This document shows, piece by piece, positions 1-12,000 of a DNA stretch of 64,000 bases (position 1 is its first letter; each line of letters starts with the position of its first letter). The notes beneath the pieces are model-generated. The model did not search any database. It was given only the letters and a program-made list of their open reading frames with translations, and was not told the origin of the DNA. Both the position numbers and the translations under genes were made by a program. The DNA is from Shewanella japonica (GTDB lineage: Bacteria > Pseudomonadota > Gammaproteobacteria > Enterobacterales > Shewanellaceae): contig NZ_CP020472.1 of NCBI RefSeq assembly GCF_002075795.1, forward strand, positions 727,001 through 791,000, in the 5' to 3' direction.

Positions 1-79
1 GTTCGGGTTAGGTAAAAATTGATAAATGGTTTGTTGATGAATTAACAAGAGTAGCTCGTTTACAAAGGACTAATTGCAC

Positions 80-1606
80 ATGGAAAGGGTGAAATGTTGC
101 GCAATATTTATAGTGAGTTTTTTCGTTTTAATTTTTGGTTTTAAAGCGTTAGATGAGCTAGTTGCTGAAATGCTTATTAAGCGTGACGCTCAAATACTGT
201 CTGAAAAATTGACCATGTATATTGAAGATACTGCAATAGAACTGAAAAGTTTACCGGCAATTAATGATACCTATGTTTGCGACAGTCAAAATGAAGATTT
301 GCTGACTAAGTCGGTATTTAACTCCACATTTATTCGCTGGCTTGCTGTAATGGAACAGTTAAAAGTTGTTTGTCGTTCGCAAGTGATGCCCCGTCATGTA
401 GAGAAGTTAGTTAGGCACCGAATTGGTCCTGATTTAAAGCTTGCCGTTATCAATCAAATTGACTCAGATGTGCACGAGTTATTTTTATCATACGAATCTG
501 GCAAAAAGCAGTATGTGGCGAGCATTGTGCCAATGAACCCTCGTTATTTTATCCCTGTAAATTGTGAAGATTGCCTAGAATACACCATCACTATTGATGG
601 CATTTATGATTCGTTAGCAGCAGTGCCTGTAATGGAGTTTGGCTTTGAGCAGTTTGAAGGTGACCATGTCATTTTAGAAGAAGTGGTTCATAAAAATGAA
701 TATTACATTGCCAAGTTTAGCCTGTCGGGCAATGACGAGTTTTTTGCTCAGTATGAATCGTTAAATTGGCTATATAGTGCGTTGGTTAGTTTTGTGATGG
801 CGTTGGCGTTATCAATTGGCTATTGGTCTTGGAAACAGTCTTATGGTTCAACTCGAGCTCACATAAAAAGTGCTATCAAACATAAAGAGTTTATCCCTTT
901 TTATCAGCCTGTTATTGATACGCAAAAAAATGAAATCGTTGGTGTTGAAGTATTAATGCGCTGGCGTCAATCAAGTGGAGAGTTGATCCCACCAAACCAA
1001 TTTATTCCCTTTGCTGAATCTGATGGGTTAATTGTAGATATGACCTATTCGATGCTTGATGTTATGGCTGACGATATTGAACAAGCTGGCGAACAAGTTA
1101 AGCCGTTATTTATCAGTATTAATATTGTTCCTGAGCATTTAGAAAGCGATCAACTTTACTTGTATATTAAGGCGCTTAAAGAGTCTGGGAAGCTAGGTAA
1201 ACATCGGATTTCGCTAGAAATCACTGAGCGGCAACCCATTACAGACTTAGCTAAAGCCCGCGCTATGCTAGATAAATTTTATGCCATTGACGTTGATTTA
1301 AAGCTTGATGATGCCGGAATGGGATATGGCGGTTTTAGTTATGTGCAAAACCTAGGTATCAGTACCCTTAAAATTGATAAAGCTTTTATCGATACCATTG
1401 GTGTAAAAGATAACTTTAATGAGAAAACCTTAGATGCAATTATCTCTTTTGCCAAAAAGTCGGGCTTGAGCGTCATTGCTGAAGGGGTGGAAACTGAGTC
1501 TCAAATTAGCTATTTGAAAGTACAGGGCGTGGATTTAGTTCAAGGTTATTTTTTCTCTAAACCGCTAGAAGCAAAAGACTTTTTTAATGCCTATCAGAAT
1601 GTCTGA
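80..1606 (+). CDS. CSS-motif EAL-domain c-di-GMP phosphodiesterase, membrane-bound
   Basis: Probable c-di-GMP phosphodiesterase of 508 residues. Residues about 6-22 form a membrane segment, a periplasmic domain follows with several cysteines (Cys near 68, a CRS near 100, and a CEDC cluster), a second membrane segment lies at about 230-252, and an EAL domain fills about 268-505. This is the layout of the CSS-motif family, where periplasmic disulphide state controls the EAL domain. The EAL core reads EVLMRW (Glu near 290), followed by a SINIVP Asn, a LEITE Glu, LKIDK and IAEGVET, so the catalytic residues appear kept. Loop 6, usually DDFGTGYS, is DDAGMGYG. ATG at 80 is preferred over TTG at 74 because AAAGGA ends about 10 nt before it. 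No operon partner is visible downstream. Confidence 0.85.
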   Translation: MERVKCCAIFIVSFFVLIFGFKALDELVAEMLIKRDAQILSEKLTMYIEDTAIELKSLPAINDTYVCDSQNEDLLTKSVFNSTFIRWLAVMEQLKVVCRSQVMPRHVEKLVRHRIGPDLKLAVINQIDSDVHELFLSYESGKKQYVASIVPMNPRYFIPVNCEDCLEYTITIDGIYDSLAAVPVMEFGFEQFEGDHVILEEVVHKNEYYIAKFSLSGNDEFFAQYESLNWLYSALVSFVMALALSIGYWSWKQSYGSTRAHIKSAIKHKEFIPFYQPVIDTQKNEIVGVEVLMRWRQSSGELIPPNQFIPFAESDGLIVDMTYSMLDVMADDIEQAGEQVKPLFISINIVPEHLESDQLYLYIKALKESGKLGKHRISLEITERQPITDLAKARAMLDKFYAIDVDLKLDDAGMGYGGFSYVQNLGISTLKIDKAFIDTIGVKDNFNEKTLDAIISFAKKSGLSVIAEGVETESQISYLKVQGVDLVQGYFFSKPLEAKDFFNAYQNV

Positions 1607-1891
1607 TGATTGGGTTTTATTTTAGCTAGATGGGTTTTGATAAAAACGATAATTGATGTATTCCCAGCGTTAGTGGTTAATATTGGGATACATTTTAAGA
1701 GGTTTGCTAGTGTTCAGTTACTGGTGTCGAATGAGATAAGCAAAAGTGCCTAATTGTAATTTGCTGGTAGCGAGTAAGTAATGGCTATTATTTGAATTAA
1801 GTCTTTATTTCAAAGGACGTTGTGTGATGCTGATGTTCGGTTAAACTGAATTATCTGGTGCTATTCACATACTGAACTGAAAGAGGTTAAT
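1607..1891. other. Intergenic stretch, no gene recognised
   Basis: About 285 bases between the EAL gene and the LpxR-like gene. I see no convincing hairpin terminator or coding frame. The end carries the AAGAGG ribosome binding site of the next gene. Confidence 0.5.
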
Positions 1892-2897
1892 TTGAGTCAA
1901 CATCACTTAAAGGGATTACCTGTTCCACTATCAGTATTGGCTGTCATGTCATTAATCTGTGTAGCCTCGCAAGCCTCAGCTGAGCAGATTTATTTTAGTT
2001 TTGATAATGATGTGATTATTGGTTCAGATGGTGATTGCTCTAGTGGTATTTTACTGGGGTGGCATGCAACACCTGAGCAAGATTTCTCCTCTGCTTCTAC
2101 AGCTTTTCAATGGCAATCAGCTTTATTATTTCCGCAACAAAGCCAGCAAGTTCACCGTGGGGCAAAGCTTTTTAGCCGAATGTGGACGCCTACTGAAATC
2201 GCTTATGACTTTCCTCAACCTGAAGAAAGGCCTTATGCTGGCTTTTTAGAGTTAGAAAGTTATACCGGTGTGTTTAGTTCAAGCCTTGCACAAAAAAAAC
2301 TGGCTGAGTTTGGGCGTTGTTGGCCCTGCATCTGGCGCAGAGTACATGCAATCTTTTGTACATAAAATTACCTCATCGACGACGCCTGAAGGCTGGGATT
2401 ACCAGATTGAAAATCAGTTGACGTTGCAAGTTGCTTACGAGGTGGAGGCATTGTTGTTTCGTCAGCAAGCATTCGAAAATAGCCAATGGGATGTGAGTGT
2501 ATTTAACCATACCATGGCAGGTAACTTTCGTTCTCAATCTAGCCTTGGGTTAACTGTCCGTTGGGGCGATGAGCTAAGCCAAACATTTGGTCAGTTATCT
2601 AGCCAAGCAGGACACTTTGGCGATTTTACTTCTTCAGCTAATCAATATGGAAGCTGGATGGCTTATTCCAGAATGCAGGCTGGATACCGCTTTAATGACT
2701 TAACGATTGAAGGTGATCTTCCCTATGAATCGTCGATTGAAATTAACAACCAGCAAGCTCAAGCAAGCCTGGGTGTCATTTGGGCTTTTCCCACTTGGTC
2801 GGTGCGCTGGAGCTTCGACTTTTACAGCAAAGAGTACAAATCTGATGTGGACGACTGGCACGGCTATGGCGTGATTAGTTATAGTAAGGTGTTGTAA
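1892..2897 (+). pseudogene. LpxR-family lipid A 3'-O-deacylase (DUF2219), frameshifted
   Basis: Two overlapping frames together give one LpxR/DUF2219-like outer-membrane protein. The first frame (TTG at 1892, AAGAGG 6 nt upstream) has a signal peptide ending near ASQASA, then FSFDNDV and an ERPYAGFL block typical of the family. The second frame carries the rest: LGVVGPASGAE, MQSFVHKI with the likely catalytic His, GWDYQIENQ, and barrel strands to the stop at 2897. The switch lies in a run of eight A at 2292-2299; with seven A the reading would be continuous (AQKNWLSLGVVGP). LpxR removes the 3'-acyloxyacyl chain of lipid A in the outer membrane. Either the gene is inactive, it varies in phase by slippage, or the run was miscalled. 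The family assignment is firm; the functional state is not. Confidence 0.8.
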
Positions 2898-2913
2898 AGA
2901 AAATACAATTATA

Positions 2914-2961
2914 AATGCCCTTAACACATTGCACAGGAATACAAGGTGTTAAAGGCGTTTT
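2914..2961. terminator. Bidirectional terminator between convergent genes
   Basis: Arms 2913-2927 and 2946-2960 pair over about 15 bp with one mismatch and one G-U, with T-rich tracts on both sides. It lies between the stop of the LpxR-like gene and the stop of the giant adhesin gene, so it can serve both strands. Confidence 0.7.
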
Positions 2962-3009
2962 ATACATTAAAGTCACGTCCATGTTTACCGTATTAGATAT
3001 TTGCCACAC

Positions 3010-6000
3010 CTAAAACTGATTATGCATATCGTTTAATGCTTGGTGTAGCATGTCATCATCGTTATCTTGATTAATGTCACTTTGCTCTGTTGGCGTATCA
3101 ATTACGCTGGCAGCATCATGATCTACATGTTGCGGGTGTTCTTTATGCTCGTCATCTAATGGGTTTTCAAATGCATCGACCTCAACAGTATCAAGCATGT
3201 CTGTTTGTGGATCAGCAGTGTTAAGCCCATGCATTGTTGGCAACCCCGCTAGGTCTGGAATGCCAGTATCAGGTTTAATCTCATCATGGCTTAATCCAAC
3301 CATCTGTAAGTAATGATCTATGGGGGCTGGTGCGGCTAGACTATCGGTACTGTCAATGACTAAACTAACGTCGATATCATCACTTTGATTTAGCGTATCT
3401 GGTTCATCGCTTTGTGATACTGGCGCTGGAGTAAATGTCGATGCAGGGATAACTTCCACTGCAATCACTTGGCTTGCAGAGTTGGTTGAGCTGCCATCAT
3501 GGGACGTGGCGCTAATCGTCAAATCAAAATGACCATGGAAGTCAGCTTCAGGAATAACTTTGAGGTTAGTTAATTCGCTTTGTTGTAGTGTCCATATACC
3601 GTTATTTTCAGTCCCCGCAGATAGCGAAGCCCCTGGTGGAACGCCTGTGATTTCAACTGTGAGTGTTTCATTTATATCAGGACTGGATACGTTAATATTA
3701 AGCGCTAAATCAGTATTTTCATTACCCGAAATCGCCATAGTATCGAGTGGCGAAGTTAAATCTCCGACATGCTTAGTAAATATCATGGTAGGAGTATCGG
3801 CATCAGGCGACACATGAATTGCCATACTGTTTTCTATCGCGACATGACCATCGGTCACCGTATAATTTAAGCGTAATTCCCCATTATAATTTACCCCTGG
3901 ATTAATAACCCAATGGTCACCTTGTTGGGTAATAGTACCACCACCGACTATTGATAAATGGCTTACATCAAGCACATCTTTAGCGTCTGTATCGTGAACG
4001 TTAGCAAGTAAATCAGCTTTACTCAGAGTGAGCAGATGATCTTCAACAACCGTATTAGCAAGGGCATGGCCAACAACAGGTACATCATTAGTACCGATGA
4101 TCACTAACTTCATTGTTTGGTCTACGCTGTGACCGAGAGAGTCGGTAGCGGTCACCATTATTGTTTCTTCAAGTCGCTCACCCTGAGCTAAGGCCTGCAC
4201 AGGAGCCGAATCGTTGTGGGCCTGATATTGCCAACTGCCATCGCTACTTAAGGTTAGGTCACCGTATTGCGGACGTGTTCCAGCTTGCAATGCCCAGGTG
4301 ACACCGCTGGCGACTTTGACATCACCAACTAATAAATCGAGTAAACCGTGCGAGCGTGTGACTTTATCTTCGGTGACGACAGACTCGGACGCGCCGAAAA
4401 TTTGCGGCCCGGTTTTACCGTCACCAATGTGTACTGTTAAGTATTCTTCTCGGCTCTCACCGCTGCTATCGGTAACTTTGAGGGTGACGGTTTCGGTATG
4501 AATTTTACCTGCAGCCACTTCTTGATCAAGCTTGTCACGCTCTGGACCACTGTGGCTAAAGGTAAAGTCCCAGCGACCGTCGGCATCAATATTAAAGTAA
4601 CCAATGCCCTTTACATCAATTTTATTGCGGTTGCCTGGCGTGAAATCCAATTGATGGTGACCACCTTGATTATCTATGTACTCGACGTTGAGGTTGTCAG
4701 CGTTATCAATGTCATCAATATTGATATAGCCATAAGAGTGAGTGTTGGTCATTGAGCCCGTGGTAATTGAACGGGATATTTCAAAGGTGCCTGTTAATAG
4801 AGGGGCGTCGTTGGTGCCATGAATACCAATATTGACCACGGCATGCTTGGTGTCGCCATGGTTATTGGTGTAACTGATGAAAAAGTTATCTGCATGGCTA
4901 TCGGTTTGCCCCATTTGCTGAATCGCAGCTGTGTTATTGTCCAATGTGTAGTGATAGCTACCATCGGCGTTCATGTGTAAGGTGCCATAGTTGCCTTGTA
5001 GCACTCCGGTAGTAGTCACGGTTTCACTGGCGCCAACAGCAAATAACGTTCCAGTCGCAGTAGTCTTACTGTCTTCCTCGACGGCCTGAGTTTGTACCAG
5101 AGTGCTTAAATCGGCAGATACCACTAGCTGGCGTTGAACTTGAGCTGTGTCGCCAGTTGCGGTCGCGATAACCTCAGCATGAACTTGATAGGCGTTGTCG
5201 CCAATATTGGCAACTTGACTAGCCGGAATGGTCAATTGCCAATGGTTATTATTAACGCTGGCGCTATAGTGCGTACCTGCGACAATCACATCAATGGAAT
5301 TGCCATCTGCCACATGGGTTGTGGCGCCTGTTATGGTTAAATCCTGCTGGTGGTCATGATGGTTGACCCAATCGTCATTAGATATAGGGTCGATAGACAG
5401 CGTGGGTTTAGCAGTATCTATAGTGATTTGATGATGGGCCTGGGCATAGCTGCCGTCAGCTTTTACTTCAATTACGGTTAGCGTATAAGTGCCATCGGCG
5501 CGATCTGTTGCGCTAACATCCAATTTCCAATGACCATTTGCATCGACAATTGCTTTCGAGTGGCTGAGAAGCCCACTTCCCATGATAGTGCTACCGGGCT
5601 CGCCAGTACCATATAAGATAATATGGCCGTCACTGGTAACAAAGTCATTATCACTGACACCGGTATCATATTCTAACCGGGTAATTGCCAGAGGCGGCGT
5701 GACATCAATTATGGCGTTGGCATCAATCGTGTTATGACCATCGCTGATTTTGAAACTAATGGCTAAATCATTACCAACAAAGCCTGGATTAGGTATAAAA
5801 CTAAAACTCCCGTCGGCATTGGCTGTAAAGCTATCATCTGGATTAGTTGAAATAATTCCATGGGGGGAGGATAGTGAGCCTGCCACAATCGATAATCCCG
5901 CGGCACTGGTATCGACATCGGTAACATTAGCAAGTAAGTCTGTTGCTTGGAAGTCGTGGGAGTGGCCAGACTCAACCTTGCCTAAATCGGTGGTGACGGT

Positions 6001-9000
6001 GGTTGGGGCGGTGTCGCTACCAATGAGTGTTACACTCAATTGTTGCTCTGTTCCATCAAGAGTTTTTACGGTAACGATATCGGTGGCGTTATGGTTTTGA
6101 GTCAATGTTTCTGCAACCTTGCTTGGGGTGAACTCCCAGCTTCCGTCTGCTTTAACCGTAAATTGACCATGTGCACTTGGTATCACTTCAGCAATAAAGT
6201 GTGCTTGCGATGGATCTGTATCTGTAATAATTAGTTGGCCAGAAACAGTAGAGGTTTCATCTGTTACTAGTTGTTCATCTCTGCTAATAACAGCATCAGG
6301 AACCGGGGAATTAACATCTAATATTATTGGCAGTTTTGCACTATCGGTTGCACTTACTCCATCTGGCCCTGTTGTGGTAGCGACTAATTGCATTAACATG
6401 TTCTGATCGCCATGAGCAGGTAATGTTGCTGTCACTTTATCTAAATCCCAACCGGTAACATCCGCATGTTGCACCGCTGAGCCAATCGTTAAACTATGAT
6501 GACCATCGCTAAGAATCGTGCCTTTCGCAAGTCCCAATATCTCTATCTTGCTGAGAACATCGTCATGATCTATAGGAGCCGCTACTGACAGGTGCATATG
6601 TAATACATCGCCTGGCGCTAAAGCCGTTGAGCCAGTATTGACCATTTCACCTGTAAACGTATGTAAGTCAGCAATATCAAGCTGATGGTGACCTGTTTGG
6701 TCTGATATAAGGCCATGACTGTCGGATCGAATGTCGATTAATAGACCATTATTTTTACTAACAGACTCATAGACTGGGCCATGTTGAATTTGTTCTGGTG
6801 TAAGTGCTTGCGAGGCAAAACTAGTTGAGAGCAATCGTCCTGGAAATTTATCTTGTCCTGCAAAATGCCCCGGAACGTATTTACTGCCTACATTTAAAAA
6901 TGGATTTGCCGCAATGTGATCACTTCCTGCAAAACCATGAACCGTAACTTTTAAAACACCGTTATCATAAAGTAGAGCGGTATCTGTTTTACCATCCCAT
7001 GTCATGGTTATACGATGATCTTGACCATCATTAAAATTGACTCCAGGGTTGCCGTTATCACCACTGATATGTGAACTGGTAAACTTCAAATTACCGCCAA
7101 AGGTCCACATGCCGAAATTAACGCCATCCATATCAGGCGTGCCATCAGGTTTAACCCCATGAAACATAACAAAATCTTGGTAAGTACCAATGGTGATTTT
7201 GGGATCATGGATATAAGTGAATTCAGCCGTAAAAGCGTGTAAATCACCACCCGATTCAATTTGATCGCCATGTGGCTTGATATATCCATGGTCAGATGAT
7301 GAGGTTAGGCCAAATGCTGTACGTTGAACTTCTGCAGACAAGGAAGTCGTTGCTGCATCTGTAACTGAGCTCACACTTAAATGAGCCGTTTGGGCGTACT
7401 CGGTCGTTCCGTCACTGACTTTATAGTCAATTTCAGCTGGTCCATGGTAATTTGCATTCGGGGTAAAGTCATACCCTCCTGATGCATTCGCTGTTACTGT
7501 GCCATGAGTTGATGTCGGCACGCCGCTTATATGTAACGCACCATCGGCATCTGATAAGTTTGCGAGTAATTGCGCGTCTGTAAAATGTGTGGTGGTATCT
7601 TCATCCGTTGTACCTAAATCACGCATACCGCTATCGATTAATGGATCGTCAACTGAAGCGATATGTATTGATGCTCTGGCTGGTGCTGAGTCCACATGAC
7701 CATCATTGACTGAATAAGCAAAGTCTACATCACCATGGAAGTTGGCGCTTGGTTCAAACTTAAGTTGACCTATGTCAGTGGCTGAAATTTGTTGATTGGT
7801 TGTAACTTCTACACCATTTAAAGTAAGTTTACCGTCTGCAATATCTGGTAAATCGGTAATAGTAATGTGATTTAGAGTATCGCCATTATCGACATCGGTA
7901 AAACCAAAATCAGCTTCGTTGAAGCTATAAGTATTATCTTCTGTACCGCTCAGTGAGTTTGGCGTTATCGTTGGTGCATCATTTCTAGAAGCAACATCAA
8001 TAGTTGCCTGAGCTTCTGCTGAACTATCATGGCCATCGCTAACACTATATTTAAAGTTTACATTTCCATTAAAGTTAAGATTTGGCGTAAACACTAAATT
8101 TGGAATGTCCGCATTACTGATTTGTTGGTTAGCCGTTATAGCGTGACCATTTAAGCTTAATTCTCCCTGAGATTTAGGTGGTAGCTCCGTAATCGTTAAG
8201 TGATCTAATGAGCCACCATCACTGTCAGTAAAACCAAAATCTGCCTCTGTAAAGTGATAGTCTGTATCTTCATTAGCTGAAATTGTGCTTGCTGCAATAG
8301 TTGGCGCTTCATTGCTACCTTGTACGTCAAAGTGCATGGTGTGAGTTGTTTGCCCACCTTCATTATCGGTAACGACTACATTAAATGTTTCGGTAACGTG
8401 TTGCCCTTCGGTTAAGGCTTGAGTTGCAGGTAAAGCATTATCAAGTTCGTAATGCCAGCCGCCATTCGCCGCAATTGAAAAATGTCCATAGGTGCCTAGT
8501 ACATCGGTTTGTTCAGTAATGCTATGGGTGTCGCCTGTATCTGGATCGCTAATACTTAGCATTCCTGAAGTGCGAACGTGGTCATGTCCGCCGTCTTCAA
8601 TAACGGTTTTAGGAGCTGCGAGTTCAGTAACAACAGGGTTATCGTCACGGCCATCAATGTTAACGATAATTTGATGCTGGGTGCCATCAAGTGAGGTAAC
8701 AATTAACGTATCTTGTACATGATCAGTTTTATTTAAGGCATTGGCTGTAGCATTTGGTGTATAAGTCCAATGGCCGTCTGTATCAATCGTTAAATGGCCA
8801 TACTTGCCATCAATAGGCGTAGTATCAAAATGCGCTTGTGCGGCATCGGTATCGGTAATTAATAGCTGTCCTGGTATCGACGTGTCTTCATCGGTTGTCT
8901 TATTATCATCGCCGCTAATTACGGCATTGGGAATCGGTTTAGTAGGATCAAGCACTAAAGGCTGGTGTGCTTCTGTGGTTGAGGTGGCGCCATCTGGTCC

Positions 9001-12000
9001 GGTAGTCTCCACACGAACAATAATGTCCATGTTATGATTATTGCCTCCAGGTAACTGCGCGGTAAGATGATCCAAATCCCAGCCCTGAATATTGAGAGCA
9101 TCCGTCATTGATGAAACAACATGATTGTGCCCAGGAGTACCATCGGTGATGACTGTGCCTGAAATCAATCCTAGTAATTCCACCTTAGAAATATGGTCAT
9201 CGGGATCAACGGGGTCGACAATTTGAGGGCTAAGATTCAGTAAAGAATCACTATTAGGAATAGCGACTCCTGTATCAACTGACACAGTATGTGAGGTTAA
9301 CGATCCAAAAGAGGTTAGCTGATGGTGTCCAGTCATATCAACTAACTGCCCTGAAGCTGACATTCTCATATCAATAACAAGACCATTATCTCTATCAACC
9401 GTATTCGCTAGAGGAGCATGTTGAAGAGAAGCGGGGACTACAGGGTGATTCGTCACCATTGATGTACTAAAAATCTGACCATGAAATGCGTCATTAACAC
9501 CAAAACCATGGGATTTATGTGAGCCATCCTCAAGCACAAATTTCTGACCATTCACCACATCCTGATCTTGTCCAATAGCCAGAGTGCCATGACCATTCAT
9601 TGGTTGGCCTTTATGGACATTTGTATGAGTAAACTTAACGTCACCATCCACTAATACCTGCAGTACCCCTGTATTCGAATCCCATAAAATTGAATAGCGG
9701 TGAGTTGCAGTATCTTGAGTTGTATCAATGCCTGTAGCGTATTCAGTGCCATGGATCGCAATAGTTAAATTGGTTGGTTTCCAAGCATACATTTCATTAT
9801 CTGATTCACTATTGGCATAACTAAAGTAGGTGGCTCCATGTGTTGAGCCCGATGTGACTTGTGGGCCGCCGATAACATTAAACTCGACTGCGACACTATT
9901 GATTTGGTCGCCGGTTTGTAACACCCCATTGTTCATTACAGATGCTGAACCATCTGTACCTAACTGCATCACTTGTTGTTGGGCTGTCATGCTAAGGCCG
10001 ACTTGTGCAGTATCAGTGATTGGGGTTACAGATAGTTGAGCGGTTTTAGCATATTCAGTCGAGCCATCAGTGACTTTATAGTCAATTTCAGCAGGGCCAT
10101 GGTAATTAGGGTTTGGAGTAAAATCATATCCTCCAGAAGCATTTGCTGTGACTGCACCATGTGCCGATGTCGGTAAGCCACTGACATGCAATGGGCCATC
10201 AACATCAGATAAATGTTCCAATAATTGTGCTTCTGTAAAGTGGGTGGAGGTATCTTCATCCGTTACACCTAAGTCACGAACTCCACTATCGATCAATAGA
10301 TCTTCAACTGAAGCAATATTTAAAGAGCCTGTTGCAGGGGCTGAATCGACATGGCCATCGTTTACGGTGTAACTGAAATGAACATCGCCATGAAAATCTT
10401 TAGCTGGGATAAATTGAAGCTTACTGATATCTCCAACATCGATAATCTGATTTACTGATACATCATGACCATCAAGTACAAATTTACCTTCCGCTAAACT
10501 CGGCAGATTGGTTAAGCTTATAGAATGAAGTGTGTCGCCTGAATCAACATCGCTAAAACCAAACTGGCTTGCCTGCATTTGGTAACTGACATCTTCAGTA
10601 CCATGGTTAAGAGTTTGCATGGTGACAGTAGGGGCGTCATTGCTCCCGGTCACTGTTAAGGTGGTGGTTTGTTGTACGCTGCCGCCTTTACCATCTGATA
10701 TGTTATAAGAGACAACTATGTTTTGTGTTTGCCCTTGAGCTAAATGCTGAAAGCTTTGGCTAGTCGCATCGATATTGAGTGTATGGCCATCAGTACCAAG
10801 GTATAAGCCGTTTGGTGCCAGAGCAGTCTTTGATTGTCCTTCAATCTGATACTCGATATGAGTCAGGGTTAGGCTATCACCATCAGGATCGCTGGCTCCT
10901 GCGAGTAAATTTATTTGGTGAACGTTAAGCTGATCTTCTGTAACCGAATCAGTAACAGCAGAAGCGACAATTGGGGCATCGTTAGTGCCTGAAACTGTAA
11001 TAGTTGTAGTTTGTTGTACACTGCCGCCTTTGCCATCTGATATGGTGTAAGAGACAATAATATTTTGTGTTTGCCCTTGAGCTAAGTGTTGAAAAGTTTG
11101 ACTTGTTGCATCGATATTTAACGTATGACCATCGGTACCAAGGTATAAGCCAGTTGGCGCTGTTGCAGTTTTGAGTTGCCCTTCAATCTGATATTCAATA
11201 TTAGACAAATTTAGATTGTCACCATCAATATCGCTTGCTCCTGTTAGCAAACTTATCTGGTGGACGCTAAGCTGACCTTCCGTTACTGAGCTTGTTATCG
11301 GGGAGCTGACAGTAGGGGCGTCATTGCTCCCGGTCACTGTTAAGGTGCTGGTTTGTTGTACGCTGCCGCCTTTGCCATCTGATATGTTATAAGAGACAAC
11401 TATGTTTTGTGTTTGTCCTTGAGCTAAATGTTGAAAGCTTTGGCTTGTGGCATCGATATTGAGTGTATGGCCATCAGCACCAAGGTATAGGCCGTTTGGT
11501 GCCAGAGCAGTCTTTGATTGTCCTTCAATTTGATACTCGATATGAGTCAGGGTTAGGCTATCACCATCAGGATCGCTGGCGCCAGCGAGTAAGTTTACTT
11601 GGTGAACGTTAAGCAGATCTTCGGTAACCGAATCGGTAATAGCAGAAGCGACAATTGGGGCATCGTTTACTGGTGCAAAATACAGATTATTGGTTGATTC
11701 TGTTGAATTCGTAATGCCATCGTTAACAGTAAATTTAAATTGCACGTCACCGTTAAAATCTTTAGCGGGAATAAATTGAAGCTTACTGATATCTCCAACA
11801 TCGATAATCTGATTTACTGATACATCATGTCCATCAAGTACAAATTTACCTTCCGCTAAACTCGGCAGATTGGTTAAGCTTATAGAATGAAGTGTGTCGC
11901 CTGAATCAACATCGCTAAAACCAAACTGGCTTGCCTGCATTTGATAACTGACATCTTCAGTACCATTGGTTAGATGCACTTGGTTTACAGTGGGTGCATC

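Noticed and set aside
5750..6100. Long open frames antisense to the adhesin gene
   Set aside because: Plus-strand frames here and at 3560, 8804 and 13832 follow from the codon bias of the large minus-strand gene; none shows a signal, domain or RBS.
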